Below, piece after piece: positions 10,501 to 16,852 of a stretch of DNA of 64,000 bases (the stretch's first letter is position 1; each line of letters begins with the position of its first letter). A program made the position numbers and the translations under genes. The stretch covers positions 299,207-363,206 of the forward strand of contig NZ_LMUJ01000060.1 of NCBI RefSeq assembly GCF_009765975.1. Direction: 5' to 3'. This DNA is from Acidisphaera sp. S103. Lineage in GTDB: Bacteria; Pseudomonadota; Alphaproteobacteria; Acetobacterales; Acetobacteraceae. Under the pieces are notes generated by a model. That model searched no databases, was not told where the DNA came from, and saw only the letters and a list, made by a program, of their open reading frames with translations.

Positions 10501-12121
10501 CGGCGGTCGCTCCGGCTGCCGCGATCGTGGCGCCTGCCAGGTTGACGATGAGGTCGTTGGTGCCGTTGTACAGCAGCATGCCATATCGGCCGCGAATCAA
10601 GCCACCCGCTTCGTTGGTGATCGTGCTGCCGCCGACCAGCGTGTCGCCGTTGCCCAGTTGAATGCCGTTGGCGTTGGTCGCGCCGTTGACCGAGCCATAG
10701 TTGGTGATGGACCAGTTGGCTCCGCCGGGATTGGACAGGGCCGCACCGGTGGTTGCGCTGACAGACGCGGTGCTGGCGATGGTCGTGGGGTTGGTCAGCA
10801 GCGTCACGCCGGATTCGTAGGTGCCGAAGATCGTGTCCACGATGACGTCGGTGCCGCCCGACCCATCCGATCGGAGCGTGAAATCGCCGGTGGCCAGGCT
10901 GGTGCCGACACTGATGGTGCCGACCGCGGTGCCGCCGGCGTTGAACAAGGTCATGACGCCGGCACTGACGGTTTCGGTCGTCGCGACGATGCCGGTTTCG
11001 TCGATCGTCTGGCCGTAGACCAGGGCGGCGGGCGCGAGCGTGGCGAAGCCGAGGTCGGTACCGCCGTCGCCGTCATTGGCGAGGGTGAAATTGGCGGTGG
11101 CGAACGTGCCCTGCATGTGCAGCGTCACATGGGCGTTGCTGGCGTTGGTCAGCACCAGCGTGTTGGCCGAGAACGTGTCGCTGACCGCGACGAAGCCGCC
11201 CAGATCGATGGTGTCGGTGGCGCCGAAGCCGGTGATCGTCGCCGAGGCGATGGATGTCGTGGCGTTGACCCGCCAGGATGCAGACGGATCGAAGGCGAGG
11301 GTGCCGAAGTTGATGAACTGGGTGCCGATCCCGCTCAGAACACCCTGGCTGACGCTGGAGGCCAGTTCCAGCGTGGCATCAACGGCGGTACCGCCGTTGA
11401 TGGTTCCGACGAAGACCGCGCCGGGGTCGACGATGACCCGGTTCTGGAACCCGGTGGACAGCAACACCGCGTTGCCGGATCCGCCGTCGATCGTTCCGAC
11501 GTTGGTGACCGTGCCAGCGGCGCCATGGATGAATACGCCGTACGGAGGCGCACCGTGGTAAGACTCGGTGGCGCCGTTCGATGAGATCTGACCACCGGCC
11601 AGGTTGGTGACGGTGCCGCCGGCTTGCATATAGACGCCGCCGTACGCGGCGTTACCGAGGATCACGCCGGTGTTGACGAGCGTGCCGGGCGCGAGGCGGA
11701 ACAAAGCGCCGCCGTTTTCCAGCGTGCCGAAGTTGGTGACGAGGCCGCCGTGCCGCATCTCGACGGCGTTGCCCCCTTCGCCGTTGGTTGCATTGGGAGC
11801 GCCGCTGATGGTGCCGTAGTTGGTGACGGTGCCGCTGAAATTGTAGAAATTGACACCGCCCTGAACGGGTTCGGTGGCGGCGATGTATTTTCCCGCCGCG
11901 TTGATGACGCTGCCGCCGGAGCCAGTGATGTAAACCGGGACGTGTTGACCAAAAACGGTGCCGTCGTTGACCAGCGTGTCGTTGTTGCCGCTGACGATGA
12001 AGCCGAAATTGAGGCCACTGGCGCCCGGCTTGCCCTGGACGCCCGTGTTGACCAGCGTGACGCCGGATCCGGTGTAGGTGTAGTAGGAGGAGGTTGAATC
12101 GGGGAGGGTCTTGGTGGTCAT
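1565..12121 (-). CDS. Giant repeat-rich surface-type protein with C-terminal Hint domain (3518 aa)
   Basis: An uninterrupted frame of 3518 codons. Residues about 1-2390 consist of short beta-helix-like repeats (variants of GTVTNAGTISG) grouped into large units that each carry a FGTYxSxVTLLTNPTTIA signature at about residues 429, 822, 1210 and 1676. Residues about 2390-3300 hold seven cadherin/VCBS-like repeats: three of about 135 residues starting PTIxxxGTV, then four of about 125 residues with AGQxTTDEATxxPFSGV and AVNDPP. A Hint_2 domain starts at Cys3306 (CFAAGTRIATP) and contains GDVV, LSPDHSVFIED and HDVVLAEGLPAETYLETG. No Sec signal peptide is visible, so type I or another Sec-independent export is likely (inference). 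A large cell-surface or released adhesin-like protein is the best guess. The start ATG at 12121 has no strong Shine-Dalgarno sequence. Confidence 0.9.
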   Translation of the reverse strand: MTTKTLPDSTSSYYTYTGSGVTLVNTGVQGKPGASGLNFGFIVSGNNDTLVNDGTVFGQHVPVYITGSGGSVINAAGKYIAATEPVQGGVNFYNFSGTVTNYGTISGAPNATNGEGGNAVEMRHGGLVTNFGTLENGGALFRLAPGTLVNTGVILGNAAYGGVYMQAGGTVTNLAGGQISSNGATESYHGAPPYGVFIHGAAGTVTNVGTIDGGSGNAVLLSTGFQNRVIVDPGAVFVGTINGGTAVDATLELASSVSQGVLSGIGTQFINFGTLAFDPSASWRVNATTSIASATITGFGATDTIDLGGFVAVSDTFSANTLVLTNASNAHVTLHMQGTFATANFTLANDGDGGTDLGFATLAPAALVYGQTIDETGIVATTETVSAGVMTLFNAGGTAVGTISVGTSLATGDFTLRSDGSGGTDVIVDTIFGTYESGVTLLTNPTTIASTASVSATTGAALSNPGGANWSITNYGSVNGATNANGIQLGNGDTLVGGSTITNEAGGLIRGRYGMLLYNGTNDLIVNLAGATIAAAGATADRAIDMEVDSGVVVNAGLILSQTGGAFDVGVELDGGGSLTNTATGTITGGWGVLVSGTGTVTNAGTISGAFSGEFAVALGSGDRLIVDPGAVFSGAVNGGWIGGSSTLELASAASAGTLSTTNFTNFSTIDFDTGATWTVQGSTTALSGSIFGFTLGDTIDLTGFAAVSETFVSNTLVLTNAGGTHQTLHVQGNLLTGNFAISNDGDGGTDIAFGTAPLLYGQTIDEAGIVAVTETVSTGVMTLFNGGGTAVGTIAVGGTLNSSDFTLAPDGSGGTDVIVSTVFGTYASGVTLLTNPTTIASSATVNATSGAALYGPGGTNWTVTNYGAVNSTTGANGVQLGGNTQIGSGALTNAAGGVISGRYGIQVYNSSDVDIVNLAGGTIAATGTTADRAIDMEIGAGTVTNAGLIASQPNGAFDVGVELDGGGTVINTATGTIAGGWGVLMSGAGTVVNAGTISGTFSGEFAVALNNGDRLIVDPGAVFVGAVNGGRIGGSSTLELASAASAGTLAATNFTNFSTIDFDAGAAWTLQSATTALSGAIVGFTFGDTVDLTGFAAVSETFASNALVLTNASNAHVTLNVQGNFASGNFALSDDDDGGTNITEQPYLAYGQTVDETGVVATTETVSAGVMTLFNGGGTAVGSIAVGGTLDGSDFTLRSDGAGGTDVIVSTIFGTYTSSVTLLTNPTTIASTASISGTVSGVPSLFGPAGTAWTVTNEGTIHNAGTSTYGISFAGGGTITNAAGGVVYGHNGGIAIYGTGASVLNLGHVQFSEYGPGVILKNGGTVINGQAGGTASSASISGYNYGVQIQSTGTAGEIGSVVNYGTIDSPGGKGVSLVNGAFVNGPSGATGALVDAYVGVCITESGTVINFGSIAYTGGGNGNYGILMVGAGTVGNAGLIEAQIGIEAHADAFVLNAGSIISTGGTSGVAIQFAGGTNLLVAEPGAVFVGSLSAAGTTTLELGSGGAGTLAGFGDTVTNFTSLVFEAGAQWTVAGDDSDAGLGTLGIGGFTFGDTIDLTGFAAVSSTFASDTLVLTDAGGGHDTLSIEGAFVSGNFHLSSDGTGGTDIAFGAPPLLYGETIDEVGIIATSETVTTGVMTLFAGASPVGTIAVGTTLDTGDFTLRPNGPTATDVIVSTVFGTYTSSVTLLTNPTTIAGTASITGSVTGGIGVIGPSGTTWTLVNQGLIDETGIASQGISFASAGTITNATGGVIEATNAGIRLNAGGSVTNQSGGTISGKYGIYGQGAAATVVNTGSIVANPTSGFAVLLTSGGTVTNLSGGTISGLYGVRASTDPATVVNAGSIGNGSSLSTGEAIALRHGGSVTNLAGGQIIAGREGIYIGGAAGTVVNAGTISGGSAAGFGIIIATAGAITNQSGGVITGQYGIRGDEAAVTVINAGSIDGNLTVGEGIYFNSTGSVTNQAGGIITGLKAVEVTGGSVTNAGAIGGNTTLATGAGVALISGGSFTNQSGGTVTGFVGVYGKTSAATVVNAGGIYGNTISGRGVSLAAGGSVNNLTTGVITGFDGVFAAGGATVVNAGSIGGTNAVIFASGAANRLVFDPGAVFSGLVDGGNAIGATAASTLELAPNDDAGTLSGLGTQFIHFAQVVVDAGARWTLSTANTVATGVTLTNAGSLTATGTLQNDGSIIGTGGTAGDYGIVIGAAGILSNLGAGSLIQGYDGVLVGVGGTVTNAGTIGSTQGVDGVALRFTGGTARLIDDPGAVFAGTVNGGGSATLELASAASAGVITGLGVSVTNFTSLVFDAGAQWTVAGNDVPGGLGTLGIGGFTLGDTIDLTGFAAVSETFASNTLVLTNAGGDHDSLNIQGAFATDNFLIGNDGDGGTDISFVIPPTIAAGGTVTFTGGGPAVTLDSTLSITDQDSTTLVAGTVSIGGFLAGDTLNFSNQNGIIGNFDTATGTLTLTGSATVADYQAALDSITYGFDPTDGDPTDGGDTTRTINWTVNDGAASSPLATSTLDTVHVAPTITTEGTVSFTGGGNSVALDPTLTLTDVDSGGLLNGGTVSIAGFVSGDILSADTIGTSITASFDSLTGVLTLTGSDTLTDYQDVLRSVTYSFNPTDGDPTGGGGDTSRTIDWLVTDGATTNAVSSTGTSTLDTVHVGPTITAAGTVAYVADGTATVLDSAVTITDVDSTGTVHAATVSIGNGFTLGDLLNFTTQNGIIGNYDTATGTLTLSGDATIGDYQTALDSITYTFTPDGGDPTAAGTDPSRTISWTVNDGVDTSAAASSTLDISLPSPVIDGTAAGQATTDEATIDPFSGVSITDPNSGQTETITITVSNGGTLSDADGTLSGTGLTKTGTGTYTLAAGSPTAVTAELDALVFTPTAHQVVPGGTVTTGFTLAVTDTLSQSATDSSTSVVATAVNDPPAITGAVAGQTTTDESTLSPFSGVAISDVDIGQTETVTVTLSDTANGALSNLGGGGYDSVTGVYSVTGSDSAVTIALDGLVFTPTVHQVAPGGSVTTTFTIAATDTAGGTHSNSTTSVVATAVNDQPVISGAVAGQITTDEATIDPFSGAGISDVDFGQTETVTVTLSNDANGTLSNLDGGSYDSGTGIYSVTGSDAAVTTALDSLVFTPTAHQVAPGGSVTTTFTIAATDTAGGIASDDTTTVTATAVNDPPVITGTVAGQRMSDNATIRPFFGVTISDPDVGASETVTITLTYGGTPTDVYGTLSGAGLSKIGNGIYTLAAGSPGAVTTALDALIFTAIPDQVVPGRTITIGMTLSVTDGIVGTPTTDTTTSVNSIACFAAGTRIATPRGTVTVERLREGDVVLTVSGKARPVQWIGRRTLDCNRHIAPERVKPVRIAPHAFGEDRPRRALLLSPDHSVFIEDVMIPIKHLINGSTVTQIDVPSVTYYHIELESHDVVLAEGLPAETYLETGGRSGFENSGGVIDLHPDFAPDENRVGMVWRNFAYAPLIGTDGQLDRVRVRLTLQAVMLGQQGRGEPQREKRVRRAARP
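2207..4960 (-). repeat. Cadherin/VCBS-like repeat block of the giant protein
   Basis: Coding repeats inside the giant gene. Reading on the minus strand, three units start near 4955, 4550 and 4140 (each with a TLTxTG... DYQxALDSITYxF core and a WTVNDG-type end). Four more start near 3735, 3340, 2960 and 2590 (each with VxxPFSGVxISD, LDxLVFTPTxHQV and a closing AVNDPP). The repeats end just before the Hint domain. Unit boundaries are approximate. Such Ca2+-binding Ig-like repeats are common in bacterial adhesins exported by type I systems. Confidence 0.75.
7090..10850 (-). repeat. Tandem macro-repeats of about 1.2 kb in the beta-helix region
   Basis: Large in-frame tandem units begin at FGTYxSxVTLLTNPTTIA signatures whose codons lie near 10835, 9656, 8491 and 7093. 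The first two units (about 393 and 388 residues) match closely along their length, including RAIDMEx, VGVELDGGG, FSGEFAVAL, GDRLIVDPGAVF, SSTLELASAASAGTL and GDTIDLTGFAAVSETF. The third unit shares the ends but has a different centre, which suggests duplication followed by divergence or exchange of the middle. Confidence 0.75.
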
Positions 12122-12557
12122 GGGCCGACGTTTCCCGTCATGTTGGTGGCTATATCATGGGTGGTTCGGCGGATGGCTGAGCGGCAGCGAACCCAGGCGG
12201 TTACGTCGGCCGGGGTCGGCCGATAGGTTGTATAAGGTGGGAATCGCATGTCATTTCGCGTGTAATCGCGATGAACACGGCAATCGCGGATCGAGCGAAA
12301 AAGCCGCAGTAGTCCTAAATTTTTGTTGAAAAATAGAGAGGTTTGGCAATGCATACACCCATGATGCACGGCTTGGTCAAGTTATTCAACCATTGGTAGC
12401 AATCTGGATACGATTTGATGTGCCTTACCGACCATGACGCGAGCTTCAAGGATAAATGCGCGTCAACCGTTTAGGCCCCATGTGCTTCGAGGCGTTTTTC
12501 TTACTTTGTTCTTACATCGCTCATAGGAACGAGAAGTGAACATCCTTGCACCGGGCC
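12122..12557. other. Noncoding interval upstream of the giant gene
   Basis: This 436-base stretch has A+T-rich patches near 12300-12350 and 12480-12540 and no credible gene. It separates the giant gene from the WD40 gene, both on the minus strand, so it presumably holds the giant gene's promoter and leader. Apart from the candidate promoter listed separately I see no clear terminator or repeat. Confidence 0.5.
12352..12380 (-). promoter_or_regulatory. Candidate sigma-70-type promoter for the giant gene
   Basis: On the minus strand, TTGACC (complement of 12375-12380) is followed after 17 bases by TGTATG (complement of 12352-12357), about 230 bases upstream of the start codon. The -35 fits well and the -10 is poor. 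It is the best promoter-like pair I could see by eye in the 436-base gap upstream of the gene, and no transcription evidence is available. Confidence 0.3.
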
Positions 12558-13604
12558 TCAGCGTTTGGCGAAATCGATCACCGCGCTGAACCCGATTTCG
12601 GTGCCGACGGCCAGCAGCACGCCGTTCGGGCTCCAGGCCAGGGTGCTGACCGGCCCATGTTCGGGCGGCACGATCGGCAGCACGCGGGAGGAATCGATAT
12701 CCGCCACCACCACCAACCCATCGGCGAAGCCGCCGGCGACGACAAGGTTGTTCGGATTGCAGGCAACCTGCGTGCAGATGATGCCGTCACCGCCCGCAAG
12801 TTCCAGCGGTGCCTTGCCCATCGGACCGCCGCCGAAGAACGGCCACAGCACCATCGCGTCGGCGCCGCTGCTGGCCATCCATTTGCCGCTGCGCGTGAAC
12901 GACAGGCTGGCGGTCTTGGCGGGGTAGCCGCTCATGCGCATATGCTCGCCGTTGGGCAGTTTCCAGCCATGCAGGGCGTTCTCCTGCATCGCCGTGACCA
13001 CCGCATCGCCTTCCGGGTGGATGATGATGCCGGTGTGGCTGCCTTTCCATTCGAGCCTGCGCGGCGTGTCGGTCTTGGCGGCGACGAACCATAACGAGGC
13101 GCCGTTGTAGTGCGAGACGCCGATCCGCTTGCCCTTGCCGTCGAACACCAGGCCGGTGACGGTGGACGGGTGGGACAGTTCCTTCAGCAGTTGGCCCGAC
13201 TGGTCGAACAGACGCACGATCTTCCCCGCACTCGCGGCGATCAGCCCCTTGCCCTTATCGAGCGCGTAGGTGGCGACGTGCTCGACCCATTTCCCGCCGA
13301 AGCTGGCCACATCGGACACGGCGCCGTCGGCGGTGAGACGGCGAAGCTTGCCGTCGTCTCCGCCGGAGATGAAGCCGTCGCCCGCGGGGTCGGACGTGAA
13401 GTCCAGGACCGCCCCGTCATGAACGGTCACGGCGTTCCGGTCGCTCGGCCCACCTACGGCGGCGATATGTACGGTCCCATCCCCCAGGGCAAACCCGACA
13501 CGCCGGCCGTCGCGGGAGAAACGGGCGCCGACGACGAACGCGTCAAGAGCGCGGAAGGTGCCGCGGGTCTGCAGCAGGAATGTGGCTTCGGCGGTTTGGC
13601 TCAT
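12558..13604 (-). CDS. WD40-type beta-propeller protein
   Basis: 348 residues with degenerate repeats of about 40 residues resembling WD40 blades. Examples are VGARFSRDGRRVGFALGDGTVHI, LDFTSDPAGDGFISGGDDGKLRR, ASLSFTRSGKWMASSGADAMVLW and STLAWSPNGVLLAVGTE. No signal peptide is visible, so a cytoplasmic scaffold role is likely. The gene lies 67 bases downstream of the CobW-type GTPase gene on the same strand and could be cotranscribed with it; WD40 proteins next to CobW genes may belong to the same metal-related module (inference). An AGGACT element sits just upstream of the ATG. Confidence 0.8.
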   Translation of the reverse strand: MSQTAEATFLLQTRGTFRALDAFVVGARFSRDGRRVGFALGDGTVHIAAVGGPSDRNAVTVHDGAVLDFTSDPAGDGFISGGDDGKLRRLTADGAVSDVASFGGKWVEHVATYALDKGKGLIAASAGKIVRLFDQSGQLLKELSHPSTVTGLVFDGKGKRIGVSHYNGASLWFVAAKTDTPRRLEWKGSHTGIIIHPEGDAVVTAMQENALHGWKLPNGEHMRMSGYPAKTASLSFTRSGKWMASSGADAMVLWPFFGGGPMGKAPLELAGGDGIICTQVACNPNNLVVAGGFADGLVVVADIDSSRVLPIVPPEHGPVSTLAWSPNGVLLAVGTEIGFSAVIDFAKR

Positions 13605-13671
13605 GCGAGTCCTGTTTCTCTACGCGTCTTGCCGTGAGGGAGGCCTTCGCCTTTTTCGGCAGGGTGGGAGT

Positions 13672-14646
13672 CTAATCCGCCACGCAGCTTTCAAAGCCGC
13701 GGCGCAGTTGCGGGCGGTTCAGGTTGCGGCCGATGAACACCAGGCGGCTGGCCCGCGGATCGCCGTCCTTTGCCGGACCGATGAAGTCGCCGTCGGCGAT
13801 CATATGCACGGCCTGGAAGGCGAACCGCCGGTCCTCGTTGGCGTAATACAGGATGCCCTTGGTCCGCAGCAGATCCGCGCCCTTGTCCTGCAGCAGCACG
13901 CCAATCCAAGCGTTGAATTTCTCCGGGTCGATCGGCTTCTCGACCTCGAAGCTCATGGAGGAGACATCTTCATTGTGTTCGTGGTCGTCGTCGCCATCCA
14001 GGAAGTCCGGGTGCAGCGCCAGGATGCGGGCCAGGTCGAAGGCGCCGCGGTCCATCACCTGCGCGATCGGCAGTTCGGCCCGTTGCGTCCGGTGGATAAT
14101 GGCGAAGCGGTTGATCTTGCGGATCGTGGCCTCGACGGCGTCGAGCTCCTCGGGCGTCACCAGGTCGGTCTTGTTCAGCACGATGACGTCGGCAAAAGCA
14201 ATCTGGTCCGCCGCTTCATGGCTGTCGGCCAGGCGGGCGGGCAGGTGCTTGGCGTCCACGACGGTGACGATCGCGTCCAGGCGGGTCTTCGCCTTGACGG
14301 TGTCGTCGACGAAGAAGGTTTGTGCCACCGGGGCGGGGTTGGCGAGACCGGTCGTCTCTATGATGATCCCGTCGAACTTGTCGCGCCGCTTCATCAGGCC
14401 GCCGACAATGCGGATCAGGTCGCCGCGCACGGTGCAGCAGATGCAGCCGTTGTTCATCTCAAACACTTCCTCATCGCTATCCACGACGAGATCGTTGTCG
14501 ACGCCGAGTTCGCCGAATTCGTTGATCACCACGGCATATTTGCGGCCGTGATTCTCGGTCAGGATGCGGTTGAGCAGCGTGGTCTTGCCGGCGCCGAGAT
14601 AGCCGGTCAGCACCGTCACCGGCACTTGGGGGTTGATGTCAGCCAT
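13672..14646 (-). CDS. CobW/COG0523-family GTPase, putative metallochaperone
   Basis: 324 residues. The G3E GTPase features are visible: Walker A GYLGAGKT at residues 15-22, the metal-binding CxCC motif (Cys68, Cys70, Cys71) in GCICCTVRGDL, an ETTG switch segment, and NKTD for guanine recognition. An acidic/His stretch DDDHEHNED near residue 220 and a CobW C-terminal domain follow. Relatives deliver zinc or cobalt to client proteins under metal limitation. The client here is unknown. I saw no clear Zur-type palindrome upstream, so zinc control is not established. Confidence 0.92.
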   Translation of the reverse strand: MADINPQVPVTVLTGYLGAGKTTLLNRILTENHGRKYAVVINEFGELGVDNDLVVDSDEEVFEMNNGCICCTVRGDLIRIVGGLMKRRDKFDGIIIETTGLANPAPVAQTFFVDDTVKAKTRLDAIVTVVDAKHLPARLADSHEAADQIAFADVIVLNKTDLVTPEELDAVEATIRKINRFAIIHRTQRAELPIAQVMDRGAFDLARILALHPDFLDGDDDHEHNEDVSSMSFEVEKPIDPEKFNAWIGVLLQDKGADLLRTKGILYYANEDRRFAFQAVHMIADGDFIGPAKDGDPRASRLVFIGRNLNRPQLRRGFESCVAD

Positions 14647-14833
14647 GGTGGTTGGCTCCGTGATTGGCGGGCCGATCCGCCTGACGCGAGGGGGTCGGAC
14701 CGCGTGCTGTTTGGCTTAGCAATATAGGTGTGGTGCGACCCGTCAACCACCATGTGTTCGCGTCCCGACCGTGACGATGTTACGCGGGCTTTCGGGATGG
14801 CGTATAATGACGGCATAATCGGGGAGACGTCCC

Positions 14834-15610
14834 ATGAGCCTCGCGTTCGTCGTCATCATTGTGTTCTTGGTCTTGGTGATCCTGGGGCGTGTGATCCGCA
14901 TCGCCTCGGAGTGGCAGCGAGCGGTGATCCTGCGGCTCGGGCGTTTCGACAGGGTCGCCGGGCCAGGCATCTATCTGGTGTTTCCGATCGTCGATGCGGT
15001 CGCCCAGGTGATCGATCTGCGCATCCAGACCACCACGATCACCGCGGAACAGGCCTTGACCCGCGACACCGTGGCGGTGGGCGTCGATGCGATCGTGTTC
15101 TGGCAGGTGGAGAATGCTGAAGCCGCCGCCATCCGCATCGCCGACTACCGCCAGGCAATCGAGCGGGTTGCGCAGACCAGCCTGCGGGAGATGATCGGGT
15201 CCACCGACCTGTCGAGGCTGCTATCCGATCGGAAGACGGCTGATGAGCTGCTGCGGGCGGCGATCACCGGCAAAACGAGCACTTGGGGCGTCACCGCCAG
15301 CAGCGTGGAGATCAAGGATGTCTCGATCCCGCGAGAGCTGCAGGACGCGATGAGCCGTCAGGCGCAGGCGGAGCGAGAGAAGGATGCTCGTGTCACACTG
15401 GCCTCGGCGGAGCAGGCGATCGCGGAACAGATACTGGAGGCTGCCAAGCTATATGGCAGCGATCCGAACGCGCTGAAGCTGCGGCAGATGAATTTGCTGT
15501 ACGAGATGAACAAGGAACGGGGGACGACAGTGCTGATCCCGACCGACATGGCCAATAGTTTAGGCACGGTGATTGCCCTGGCGAAGGCAACGCAGGGCGA
15601 TGCTGCCTGA
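14834..15610 (+). CDS. Slipin/stomatin-like SPFH (band 7) protein
   Basis: 258 residues. One N-terminal membrane helix (about residues 4-20) precedes an SPFH domain: EWQRAVILRLGRFDRVAGPGIYLVFPIVD is followed by the RDTVAVGVDAIVFW segment and a charged C-terminal helix rich in Ala/Glu (QAQAEREKDARVTLASAEQAI). Slipins form membrane-associated oligomers in lipid microdomains and usually sit beside an NfeD gene; none is seen here. A GGGGAGA ribosome-binding site lies before the ATG. The gene is divergent from the CobW gene across 187 bases. Confidence 0.9.
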   Translation: MSLAFVVIIVFLVLVILGRVIRIASEWQRAVILRLGRFDRVAGPGIYLVFPIVDAVAQVIDLRIQTTTITAEQALTRDTVAVGVDAIVFWQVENAEAAAIRIADYRQAIERVAQTSLREMIGSTDLSRLLSDRKTADELLRAAITGKTSTWGVTASSVEIKDVSIPRELQDAMSRQAQAEREKDARVTLASAEQAIAEQILEAAKLYGSDPNALKLRQMNLLYEMNKERGTTVLIPTDMANSLGTVIALAKATQGDAA

Positions 15611-15757
15611 TTGGTGTGCGGTATGGGCGGATGTATAGAGGCATGCTCAGTTATGTAGCATATATGCAACACATCGGCTGCTCGGCGTATAAATGCTGCG
15701 GCGCAGCAAAAAACCTCTTGCATGCTGCGGGTGCAAAGGCCATTCTCTGGATCGCAG

Positions 15758-15835
15758 ACCGCGCTTAGGCGCACTGCTTTCTTGGACGTTTCCTCCCTAA
15801 ACTTCGGCGGTGCCACAAGCACCGCCGTTTTTTTT
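15758..15835 (+). ncRNA. Candidate mmgR/alpha-r8-type trans-acting small RNA
   Basis: A short segment with no open frame contains the exact 10-mer TTTCCTCCCT (15789-15798) in the context TTGGACGTTTCCTCCCTAAAC. It ends in a perfect Rho-independent terminator: CGGCGGTG (15805-15812), a 7-nt loop, CACCGCCG (15820-15827) and eight T. From memory, an unpaired UUUCCUCCCU decamer followed by such a terminator is the hallmark of the alphaproteobacterial alpha-r8/MmgR family, RNAs of about 75-80 nt. The CCUCC core could mask Shine-Dalgarno sequences. The 5' end is a guess based on family length and a weak promoter-like TTGCAT/CATTCT pair upstream. Confidence 0.65.
15805..15835 (+). terminator. Strong Rho-independent terminator
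   Basis: An 8-bp perfect G+C-rich stem, CGGCGGTG/CACCGCCG, with loop CCACAAG is followed by eight consecutive T. It lies 195 bases past the SPFH stop codon and directly after the mmgR-like decamer, so it most likely ends the small RNA. It could also stop read-through from the SPFH gene before the convergent DUF2076 gene. Confidence 0.85.
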
Positions 15836-15853
15836 CGTCCGCGGGCCGGCGGA

Positions 15854-16783
15854 TCAGAAAGTGTCGTCGGAATTGCCGCTTCCGCTGTCGCCGCTGTCCC
15901 AACCGCCGTCACTGCCGCTGCTGTTATCGCTGCCGCTGTCCCAGCCGCCATCGTTGCCGCCGCCGCTACCTCCGCTGGGTTGGTCCCAGGTGCCGTTGTC
16001 GACGTAGTCCTGGTTGCTGGCGGGGGCCGCGCCGCCGCCCTGGTCCCAGCTTCCGGTGTCGACGTAGTCCTGGTTCGGAGGGGGTGGCGACGCCCACGGG
16101 CTGGCGCCCGGGCCGCCACCGTAGCCGCCACCACCGAAAGCGCCGCCACCCTCGAAGCCCCGGTGTGGGGAAAACAGGCTCATCAGCGCCTCACCGGCGA
16201 CCATGCCACCGGCGACGCCCGCGGCCGTGGTCAGGGCGGACCCGAGGAAACCGGAGCCGCGTTGCTGGAACATGCCTTGCTGGTAGTTCGGCGGGTATTG
16301 CGGCGGCGGTGGGGCCGCCTGTTGGTAGTAGGGCTGTTGTGGCTGGGCGCCTTGATAGCCAGGGGCCGCCTGTCCGCCGCCCCAGCGTGGATCGCCGCCC
16401 TGAGGTGGGGCCTGCTGAGGCTGAGGCCGTGCGGCGCTACCGAACAAGCTACCGAAAAAACCGCCGCCAGCGGGCTTCGCCGCGGATTGTTGCGTCTGCT
16501 GGGCGGCTTGCTGGGCTTGTTGCAGTTCCCACTCCAGCCGCTGGATGCGGTTCTGCGCTTCGGCAAGCGCGTGTTCCTGCACGAACGCGAGCTGGGTGAT
16601 GCGGTAGCGCGCCTCCGGATACTGGGTGAATGACTGGCCGATGAAGGCGTCGGCGTCCCGGTCGACCGGCGGCAAGGCCGGTTGGGTGGCGGGAACCGAT
16701 CCGCTCGCGAAACCCGAGGGCTGGGCCGCGCCGCCGACACGGGCGATGAACTGGCCGATGATGTCGCGTTCTTCGTTCGTCAT
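15854..16783 (-). CDS. DUF2076 family protein
   Basis: 309 residues. The N terminus (MTNEERDIIGQFIARVGG, with DADAFIGQSFTQYPEARYRITQLAFVQE by residue 65) is the DUF2076 signature, followed by a coiled-coil Gln-rich segment (NRIQRLEWELQQAQQAAQQ). A Pro/Gln/Tyr-rich linker leads to a hydrophobic Gly/Ala segment (GFLGSALTTAAGVAGGMVAGEAL). The C terminus is low-complexity with two NQDYVDxGxWDQ copies and repeated DGGWDSG. The function is unknown; some relatives are described as periplasmic ligand-binding sensor proteins, but no signal peptide is evident. A GGGGACA ribosome-binding site precedes the ATG. Confidence 0.88.
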   Translation of the reverse strand: MTNEERDIIGQFIARVGGAAQPSGFASGSVPATQPALPPVDRDADAFIGQSFTQYPEARYRITQLAFVQEHALAEAQNRIQRLEWELQQAQQAAQQTQQSAAKPAGGGFFGSLFGSAARPQPQQAPPQGGDPRWGGGQAAPGYQGAQPQQPYYQQAAPPPPQYPPNYQQGMFQQRGSGFLGSALTTAAGVAGGMVAGEALMSLFSPHRGFEGGGAFGGGGYGGGPGASPWASPPPPNQDYVDTGSWDQGGGAAPASNQDYVDNGTWDQPSGGSGGGNDGGWDSGSDNSSGSDGGWDSGDSGSGNSDDTF

Positions 16784-16852
16784 GGGATGTCCCCTGGTGG
16801 GTCCGTCAGGATAGGCCGAACGCCCGGAATGTGGCGCTTATCAAGGTTGGGT

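Noticed and set aside
8684-11584. 966-codon open frame on the plus strand
   Set aside because: It is antisense to the giant Hint gene; long open antisense frames arise from its G+C-rich repeated codons. The product is a Gly/Asp/Arg/Val mixture without domain structure.
1565-12121. CRISPR array or DNA-level short repeats in the giant gene
   Set aside because: The periodicity follows protein repeats, units vary in sequence and spacing, and the frame is kept throughout.
14647-14833. Zur box in the cobW/SPFH divergent promoter region
   Set aside because: No convincing palindrome of the Zur type was found in this interval by eye.
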